Part shown: one piece after another, positions 57,401-64,000 of the stretch
How positions within the stretch are numbered: the first letter of the stretch is position 1
How the letters are laid out: each line of letters begins with the position of its first letter
Assembly: GCA_035772785.1 (NCBI GenBank)
Contig: JAOCPU010000002.1
Location: forward strand, 1,240,001-1,304,000
Source of the DNA: Phlebiopsis flavidoalba
Taxonomy: Eukaryota; Basidiomycota; Agaricomycetes; Polyporales; Phanerochaetaceae
Direction of reading: 5' to 3'
DNA: 64,000 nucleotides
Made by a program: the position numbers and the translations under genes
Notes under the pieces: model-generated
What the model was told of the DNA's origin: nothing
What the model saw: only the letters and a program-made list of their open reading frames with translations
The model's database searches: none

Positions 57401-59318
57401 GAGCAAAAAACTGTGCATTCAAGGTCTAGTGCCGAACATGAGAACCACATAATCGCTGTATGCGCACCGAGAACGTACTGTTTTCAGGTCGGGGCATCCA
57501 TAGCAGTAGCCGTGAAGACCAGACAGATCTGATCAAGCGATAACCACTCCACACTTTTGCCTCAGACTGACGTCTCCTCTGGGCCTTCTGCGCGTGTCTG
57601 CTGAAGATCGAACATACGTTCGGTGAGAGGGCACGAAGTATGATACGAATGAGACAAAGGGGAGCAATGCGGCTGGTTTAGCATGGGGAGGAGGGAACGC
57701 CCGAGGCTCCTTGCCAGCTTGCCTAGGTGGAAGCGTCAAAAACTGCTCGTGATGTCCATGAATCCGAACGAACCTGTCTGCAGGTTCCAAATTCAACGTG
57801 CAGCTCACGAAGCAGAACTTCGGGACCCAAGCACTTTGAATTGCATTGCCGTGCTGAGGGCAATGGTCGGCAGCCTCCTTAAAACTCGAAGCTCTTCTGG
57901 ACACGAAGCTCGGCGAGCTTCACGATGATCGGCTTTGAGCAAAAAAAGTTCAGGCCGCGGTAGGACCAGTGCTTGCAGCCGTTGGCCCCCCTGGACCGAA
58001 GGCCGGCAATCAAAAGAGGCAATGACCGCGATGACCTCAGCCAACGCGCGAGCGTAAGTCAGCGCGCCCAGAGCCTTCTCAGCTTGCGCGATGATCTTGC
58101 TTAGGGGTGTTTTTCTTGTCGTCATTCTTCCTCTCCTTAACTGCAGCAGAGATGAAAGTGGGTGCAAAACACTTGACGAGTTTGGTCGAGAGCTTGAGCA
58201 GAGGCTTTACGGATGCTGGCGTCCGTAGCCTCCATGTACGCCCATAACGCCTTCCAAGCTTCTCCGATTCGCGCCGCACACGCAGCAGGATCCGCCGCAT
58301 AATATGTGAGCATGGCTGTACCTAGGAGATTCGTCCAAGAAGGAACGAGAGTCGAGTCGGTTTTGGAAGGGGATGATGAGAGTACAACTTGGAGGATGTC
58401 CGGGAGCTGGGGGTGGACGGTATTGGTGGGATCATCTACTGGGATGGAACGCAAGTCGGAAAGGATGGAGTAGGATGCTTGTGAAAGATATGGGTTTCCG
58501 AGGCGGGGGAGAGTGAGCAGGGAAGCGGAAACGGTGGGCAGAGAGACTGTGCTGGTTAATTATAGGAAGTTTTGGATAGTTTCAGGACCACTTACTGACG
58601 ACGGTAGCATGGCAAGCACTGGCCTCAAAAACGCTAGTAAATGAATGGCAGTATCCGACCCATCCGTGTCCGCCTTCTTCCCCTTGAACTTTGGTTAGAC
58701 CACCCGCCGTAAGCTCGGAGAGCGAGCTGTTGACCCATTCTGCCGTCCTTTCAGCGTAAGGATGGCGAAGCATAGGTGGAGGAGGGAGCTTCGAGTACGT
58801 CCTTTACCAACTCCGCTGCTTTCTTGCGAAACTTTTGGGGCGCGGATCGAGGCATAGATGGAGGATAGACCCAAAGGCTTGCCTGAGACCTGGAGTCTCG
58901 AGTTCCGGACGTTCCAGAGCAGCGAAGACGGCAGCATAGAAAGTGAGTTGAGACCTTAGGGGTGGCGCATGGGGTACGAGCGCAGGGAAGAGAGGCGCAG
59001 ACAAATTGATGATTGTATTCAAGTTTGAGCGAATTACAGGGTGAGGGACGAAGGGTGCAACAAGTGCAAGCAGGTAAAGCTCTGCAGGGAGTACATCGCC
59101 TTCGCCGAGAGCAGGTCCAGACGTACGCGACGCTTGGAGGTGCTATCAAGGGTAGTAAGAAGGGCTGCAAAGTATGCGGTCGGGCTTTTCTCCGTGTTTT
59201 GCTCGCGAAAAGTCGACTCGAGAGCCTTCAAAAGTGTAGCGGGTGCCTTTTTGGTGGAGAAGGACGAGGCCGTATGCGGCCGTATTTTGGACAGCGCTTG
59301 CTCGAGGCCGTCTGCCAT
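54476..59318 (-). CDS. RRP12: RRP12-like ribosome biogenesis protein (NUC173/HEAT repeats)
   Basis: The start at 59318 (MADGLEQALSKIRPHTASSF) matches the N-terminus of the family, followed by KKAPATLLKALESTFREQNT and YFAALLTTLD. HEAT-type helices follow: LNTIINLSAPLFPALVPHAP, LTFYAAVFAALERPELETPG, FGSILHLCLDPRPK (58800-59000), ERTAEWVNSSLSELTAGG (58690-58760), DILQVVLSSSPSKTDSTLVP and AWKALWAYMEATDASIRKAS (58150-58400). The C-terminal tail is typical: GTKTRAASQKRVQERRSIDD (54960-55060), VDGLHTG then YQQGHKKKRS (54800-54900), and LSQ.AAKKKGRK ending GIAGKR with a stop at 54476. RRP12 exports 40S and 60S pre-ribosomal particles and supports rRNA processing, in nucleolus and cytoplasm. The middle (55100-58000) has many frame changes, partly introns and partly indels. 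It is divergent from the acyltransferase gene; the two start codons are about 280 bp apart. Confidence 0.88.
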
Positions 59319-59598
59319 GGCCTCGGTAGGAGCTTTTGGTGGAGGAGAGGGAGACGGAGTCTTACGCCTGGGACTCAAAAGCTGCAAGATTTTCGCGCCC
59401 CGTTTGAGCACGTGCCCCGTCGGGATTGATAGACGCCTCAACTTCTACTTAATTAGGGAAAAGGCGGGACGCCACATACAAAGGGACCGACGGCTTGATG
59501 TAATAATCACGTTCGTCACATTGCAACGCCGCCGCAATGCCGACGCAGCGCATCTTGCTCCTGACCACTTTGTACTCTCCACAACAGCCCCGTGCTGA

Positions 59599-62016
59599 AT
59601 GGCCGAAGGCTCACCAACACCGTGGTCCTACTTTCTAATCCGTACGTCCCTCTCATGAAAGCGCTGAAAATACGACGAGGCCTTACGTTTCAGGCTGCTC
59701 TTCAGTTTGTGTTTGAAGATTTTCTATGGTACCAATCGTCGTTGAGGGCACGAGAACATTCCGTTGAGAGGACAGCCATGGTAAGTATATGACCACTTCA
59801 CATGTATCCTTTGGTCTTGTCTCACCGGCTTCCAGCATTGTTTGCGCAAATCATAGCAACTCATTAACAGATGCGCTGTACGTGTGATGCCGCATGTTTA
59901 CTGCCAAACCTTACAGTCAGTGCTCTACAGCGTTCTTGTAACGTCCATTCCAACGGAGGTAACCTTTCACCTAATCGTTCTCAAAGCCGTGATCATTGAC
60001 CCACGCCCAGAGACGTAACCTTCTTCGCCTCACTGCCAAATCCACTCAATTTGGAAAGCGTACATTCACTAGCTGGCTCATCGAATCAGCCGGAACAGTC
60101 CCACTACAACGCCGCAAGGATTTTGCGGATGGCAAGGTTGACAACACAGCGGTCATGGAGAAGCTGTTGGAGGCCCTAGAGGGAGGGGATGGCCGTGTGT
60201 CTGTTTCCGGAGGGGTTTTTAGTCGATATCATCCAAACAATCGCACCATTGAAAACTGGAGGCGAGTCTGTCGACTTGTGGGTATTACTCTGGCTGAGTT
60301 TCCTAAAATCCCATAGTCGCGCGTATTGTGTCAGACGTGTTGTCTCGACGGAAGGCCAACCCAGACTTTGAAGTATCCGTACTCACCTGCTCGATTACGT
60401 ATATGTAAGTCCACGTTTATCCCTTGACATTCAAACTAAGGAAATCAAAGGCACCGCCAACACTTCCGCTCAGATGTTTTGGTGACTTTCCATCCCGCCA
60501 TGAAGTTTACCCCTGCGGTATGCATTTTGTTTTACTTGCTCGCTGTATGCTGACTATCGTGATCAAACCAGGCAAATCCAGTAGGCTTCTGGCTCCGGTT
60601 GACTTTACCCACATCAGAGACTTGACCGCCAAAATGCATCACCAAATCTCACAGGGCACCCTCTCCGCGCCATCCTGGAGACTCATTCGCAACGCCAAGG
60701 CGGCAGCACGGATTCTACGCTATCTACGCCCCCTTGGGAAAACGGAAATTGAGTCTCGGGGAATACGTCCGTGTCGTTTCGAACGTTCTTGGGGGCATTG
60801 AAGGCTCAAAGCGGAGACAGCCAAAAGACTCGGAGTCGGGCAAAGGTAGCGCGAGCGAAGGAGAACACGAGGGTACCGTATCAGACTCTAGACGACAGGA
60901 ATCATATGTTTACGGGTGCTTATCTACAAGTGAGTATTCGTGACCCTCCCACGTTCCCAAAACACGCTGATATCAAGGTCGTTTTAGGCATATCAAGACG
61001 AACTTCGCAACTACGGCGTCCAAGGATGACCGTATTCGTCGCCCACCCGCTCGCTCGAAACTACAATCATTCTATATCGGCTCTTCGTCCGCCTCCCATG
61101 GTCAGCTTCATTTTCCTTTTCCTCCCCCCTCCTTCCCCCCCCTCCTGCTACCTCACCCCCCCACCAGGCTACCTCCCCCTCCCCCCCCCCCTTGCTCTCC
61201 ACCCCTCCCCCCTCCTTCCCCCCCTCCCCCTATCTTTCCCCGTACGAACCCCACCCCCTCCTCCCCCCCCCCTCCCGTCCCCCCCCCTCCCCCGCCCCTT
61301 ATCCCCCCTCCCCCTTAATTCCCCTCCATTTCAATCGTCTTCAGGTCTTCCTCCTCCTGGCTGCCCATACCCCTCCCCAGCACCTTACCTCTCCTCTCTT
61401 TCTACCCCTTTTTTTCGCTGTCCTTGGTCTTCTCCTCATGGCTGTACAACCTTCGTTGCCGTACGCTCCTTCAAACGCACTGGACCGATTTGGGACACAT
61501 GGGACGAAATTGCGCAATACACGCTCGTAATATGGGCTCATCTCGGGCCTCTGCGTTGTGGTTTCACTGCGTACTGCTTACCTTCCCGATCGCGTTGTTT
61601 ACAAGCGTCGCCGTCCCATTGCTGATGTGGATGTCCCTTCGGTGGTTCGAGGATGCCGTCGCGTCGTTCAGGCTTTTTAGGATGGGTGCACTGGCTCTAA
61701 CAAAACTTCTTCTGATGCCGAGAGGCAAGATGGTCTGTATTACAGGCGACGCGACAGGACCTACATAGGAGAATAATGGACCTCGCAGTGCACGTACTGG
61801 GGGTGGCTTCCAGACTTGATCCAGGGGCCTCTATTTATTTTTGCGCCAGCTGGAAGAAGACGAGGCTGGGAAGAACAGAAAGGACAAAGGAAGAGTCAGG
61901 GGACGCTGGGAAAGTAAGGCCAAGTACTTCTCTATCAGAAGACGTCGCAAAGAGAGATTGGAATGAGACCTTGAGGCTTGTACGACAAGGTCGACTATCC
62001 AGACGACCCCTATTGA
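59599..62016 (+). CDS. Glycerol-3-phosphate acyltransferase (SCT1/GPT2-like), ER membrane
   Basis: The start at 59599 (MAEGSPTPWSYFLIRTSLS) is followed by FQAALQF with VEGTENIPLRGQPC, split by the intron 59781-59835. Acyltransferase motif I reads IVCANHSNSLTDAL (59836-59877), before another donor. Then come LRLTAKSTQFGKRTFTSWLI and ESAGTVPLQRRKDF (60016-60120), and motif III in AVCLFPEGFSRYHP-like sequence at about 60190-60240 (FPEG visible). PVDFTHIRDLTAKMHHQISQ and GTLSAPSWRLIRNAKAAARI (60595-60720) follow, then LGEYVRVV and YQDELRNYGV (60990-61020). After a long pyrimidine intron come hydrophobic helices with GPIWDTWDEIAQYTLV, FHCVLLTFPIALF and MWMSLRWFEDAVASFRLF (61340-61690). The end is RDWNETLR, then YDKVDYPDDPY with a stop at 62016. 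The enzyme adds the first acyl chain to glycerol-3-phosphate. Several single-base frame changes occur. The product could instead prefer dihydroxyacetone phosphate; sequence alone cannot tell. Confidence 0.88.
61100..61346 (+). repeat. Almost pure C/T intron within the acyltransferase gene
   Basis: Between CCTCCCATG|GTCAGC (about 61099) and CGTCTTCAG|GTC (61346) the plus strand is almost only C and T, with many runs of 6-11 C. Flanking exons encode the segment before the membrane helices (DDRIRRP.ARSKLQSFYI region) and the first helix (VFLLLAA), so it behaves as an intron. At about 245 nt it is several times longer than other introns here, probably through slippage expansion of its polypyrimidine tract. 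Confidence 0.75.
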
Positions 62017-62159
62017 ATAGCTTGCACCACGCTGTCAGTAAAAAGCTCCTAAATTTATTTACAGAGGCGGTCGATCTATTAATACATGGTACAGACATTG
62101 AATTAACAGTTATGAGTGACACAAGATAAGATCAGGGACAAGGCGGGGAAATGTTGATT

Positions 62160-63219
62160 CTACTGTTTATAAAAGTATACTTGGGCGGAGGAAACCAAAG
62201 CAGGACTGTTCCTGCATACTAAAGCGTGGTAGTAACGTGCACCGTACTGTATCCGGACTCTAACCAGCGATGGGTGTGTAGGCTCTGTTGCCGGCCGCCC
62301 ATCTGTGACCACGGCTTGCAGCCATACTGTGATGGCCACTCCGAAGGTCGCAATAACGGCAAATATCCAGGCAATTGTACCCAGAACATAAGCAACGTCT
62401 ATATGACAAGCCCGCTCAGTGTCTTGCAGATAGAACACACAAGCGGCGAACACTCACTGGGACGAGCACCGGTCGAATGTAGGGTACGGTAACATTAGTG
62501 TATGCATCTGTGACCACTGCGAAACGTTGCGATCAAGCACGCAGCTGTGAGAGCTCCATTAGAAATGTTACGGCAGCTACAAGGCGGACCGACTCACCGT
62601 GCAAAAGCTACTAGTACGGCAAAACAGCTCTCCAAAAATCCTCCGTCTCTGGAATGAGTGGTGACGCCAAATACAATCGCAAAGAGCCGAAACTACAGCA
62701 AAGCCTGCGCCAAGCTCAGATATATATCCAGCTGTTGTCCAAGCGAATGGCAGAAGTTCCGGTTTTCCTCCTCTCGCATCTGTCCGCCTCGCGTGCAGGG
62801 AAGGACGACACTTGTAGTCGGAATATTCAAACTTGCCGCCGTTCGGTGGGACCAGGCAAACGGCACGACGAGTCGCTCACATACACGCGTGAGGGCCATA
62901 CTGAATGTTAGATTTGGTACCCAGTGCGTCGGTTTTGCACGACCAGCCTGCATACCGAAGAACAGGTGGGCTATTACAGCGATATGTGAAGAAGAGAAGA
63001 CGTACCAGTCAGGACGACGAATGGAGATAACGTTCTGGTCCGTATGCTCAGCACAGTGCAAGAACGCAGTCTGAACCTCGAACCAATTGAAGCACACGCA
63101 CCAAGGTGAGAGTGGATCACCACTGCAAAGAAAGCGACGACATAGGATGTCTTCCTCATGGGTTTGAGTGGTGAAGGGGCAGAACAGGGATCAAGCTCAA
63201 GGGCGACTGAGGACGTCAA
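62160..63219 (-). CDS. Probable multi-pass membrane protein, family not identified
   Basis: Minus-strand hydrophobic segments occur in different frames joined by plausible short introns. They are KTSYVVAFFAVVI (about 63120-63160), FLESCFAVLVAFAR followed by GTGAGT (about 62600-62640), GALTAACLIATF (about 62530-62560) and AYVLGTIAWIFAVIATFGVA then ITVWLQAVVTDGRP (62300-62400). Alternating membrane helices and short polar loops resemble the small multi-pass proteins abundant in basidiomycetes (for example DUF6534-like), but I see no diagnostic motif. The start could be MTSSVALELDPCSAP at 63219 or MRKTSYVV at about 63160. It is convergent with the acyltransferase gene. Confidence 0.4.
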
Positions 63220-63375
63220 GTGGCGGAGGTCAAGTCGCGATCGCAGCTAGGAAAGACCCGGAATGCTGTTCTTATGAGACGGGCTAGAACTCATGCGCGT
63301 CATGAGGCGGTCGATAACGCTATAGGCCACGCCCAATTTACATGATTATAAGGCTTAGATTTGTTGCTACCTTCG

Positions 63376-63459
63376 GTCCGTTGTCGATTAGTGGTTAGAT
63401 CATCACGTTTGTGGTTAGCACAAGTCCGTGAAGACGGAGGCTCGAATCCTCCCTGGACA
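63376..63459 (+). tRNA. tRNA-like gene with probable 11-12 nt intron (anticodon likely GTG, His)
   Basis: The T-arm is perfect: GGAGG-CTCGAAT-CCTCC, with a B box GGCTCGAATCC (63438-63448 region). The D-arm is GAT-TAGTGGTTAG-ATC, containing an A box. The anticodon stem TCACG pairs with CGTGA across a 19-nt loop, meaning a normal 7-nt loop plus an intron of about 12 nt at the usual 37/38 position. The loop begins TTTGTGG, so the anticodon is most simply GTG (His), if one T is an insertion, otherwise TGT (Thr). The acceptor stem GTCCG/TGGAC pairs over five positions including one G-T, but two inner pairs mismatch. Length (84 nt) and the following T5 terminator fit a tRNA. A tRNA pseudogene is possible. 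Confidence 0.6.
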
Positions 63460-63462
63460 AGC

Positions 63463-63467
63463 TTTTT
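63463..63467 (+). terminator. RNA polymerase III terminator
   Basis: A TTTTT run four bases after the discriminator base of the tRNA-like gene, preceded by GC, is the standard pol III stop signal. Confidence 0.6.
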
Positions 63468-63578
63468 GTCGTCAAGATTTTTATTTCGTACTCCATCATT
63501 TTTGCACCTTTTCTGGACATTAGCCTACTGAATTGAGGAAGCACCTGCCACCGATGACCGAGATGCCGAGAGTCAAGG

Positions 63579-63587
63579 TATATAATA
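63579..63587 (+). promoter_or_regulatory. TATA box of a right-edge gene
   Basis: TATATAATA is followed about 40 bp downstream by a C/T-rich tract (63615-63655), as in many fungal promoters and 5' leaders. The next ATGs are at 63668 and 63748. Confidence 0.4.
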
Positions 63588-63747
63588 CCCTGTGGGAAGG
63601 TTTGACCGCACAAACCCCTCTTTTTTTACCCCCACACCTCCTCCAGACGTCCTCCGTTCGTCGTTCAATGCATAATCCTTGTCCACAAGCCCGAGTCTAG
63701 AGAAGTGAATGTCACATACTACTCAACACGCTTGACGGTCGCAGGTA

Positions 63748-63942
63748 TTGCATGAGGTTGTGAAAACGCCGTTTGCTCATACACGAGCTTACCCGCCTCA
63801 TCGTGTGCGACGTGAGTACCTCGGGGTTCCTACTGATATACATAATCTCATATTCAGTACTTTTCTAGACTATGTCCAATTACTTGCGCCCATCATGAGA
63901 GCTCTACTCATAAAGGATATACGCACTCCTAGACATTCATGA
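63748..63942 (+). CDS. Possible small spliced gene (about 45 residues), unrecognised
   Basis: ATG at 63748 gives MHEVVKTPFAHTRAYPPHRV. A good donor GTGAGT at 63812 and acceptor TTTCTAG ending at 63868 define a 57-nt intron. The joined frame continues YVQLLAPIMRALLIKDIRTP to a stop at 63942. It lies about 160 bp after a TATA box. It could equally be the 5' part of a larger gene whose later exons lie beyond the window, if the stop is an artefact. No family is recognised. Confidence 0.25.
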   Translation: MHEVVKTPFAHTRAYPPHRVRREYLGVPTDIHNLIFSTFLDYVQLLAPIMRALLIKDIRTPRHS

Positions 63943-64000
63943 GATCAACGGTATTTCGACCGTTATCTATGCAAGTGGGGGTGCAAACATTGAATTTGTT

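Overview
This window looks like a nuclear contig from a wood-decay-type basidiomycete (Agaricomycetes, possibly Polyporales). The lineage is inferred from gene content: a secreted M36 fungalysin, glutaminase A, tandem salicylate-hydroxylase-like flavoproteins, and PEX5, ILV3, ETFA and RRP12 homologues. Genes are interrupted by short GT-AG introns of about 35-75 nt, there are no bacterial-style ribosome binding sites, and coding DNA is GC-rich against AT-rich intergenic DNA. Many conserved genes (ETFA, ILV3, PEX5, RRP12, GPAT, fungalysin) carry small frameshifts, often at short homopolymers. I read these mainly as uncorrected sequencing indels, so gene ends are approximate unless an intact start or stop is stated. 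Product names come from recognising family motifs by eye; no database search was possible.

Layout. 1-5 kb: two diverged copies of a module, each a degenerate minisatellite followed by a roughly 300-bp element. 4.7-8.1 kb: nothing recognisable. 8.1-11.7 kb: very GC-rich DNA with overlapping open frames on both strands and no identifiable product. 12.2-24.1 kb: AIM24-family protein, fungalysin metallopeptidase, and a tandem pair of DJ-1/PfpI-like genes (all minus), a small single-pass membrane protein (plus, intact), and mitochondrial dihydroxyacid dehydratase (minus). 24.6-31.2 kb: PEX5 (minus) and glutaminase A with a C-terminal membrane anchor (plus).

31.3-45.2 kb is the accessory heart of the window. 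I read it as a decayed tandem segmental duplication. The left copy (about 32.2-37.6 kb) and right copy (about 39.0-45.2 kb) share, in the same order: a small zinc-ribbon-like gene, a 47-bp block, the 5' flank of the ETF-alpha gene, the ETF-alpha gene itself, and the 3' end of a flavin monooxygenase gene. In the left copy ETF-alpha is dead: a 1.8-kb insertion flanked by an 8-bp repeat separates its leader from its ATG, and most of the reading frame is deleted. That insertion contains a 598-bp element with 27-bp terminal inverted repeats.

45.1-54.0 kb: four tandem FAD-dependent monooxygenase genes on the minus strand, sharing an intron at the Rossmann motif. 54.5-62.0 kb: RRP12 (minus), then a divergent glycerol-3-phosphate acyltransferase (plus) with an unusual C/T-only intron. 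62.2-64.0 kb: a probable multi-pass membrane protein (minus), an intron-containing tRNA-like gene with a pol III terminator, and a promoter with a possible small spliced gene at the right edge.

Apart from the paralogous clusters, the genes do not form one pathway. They mix housekeeping functions (branched-chain amino acid synthesis, peroxisomal import, beta-oxidation electron transfer, ribosome biogenesis, glycerolipid synthesis) with secreted or catabolic functions typical of saprotrophs.
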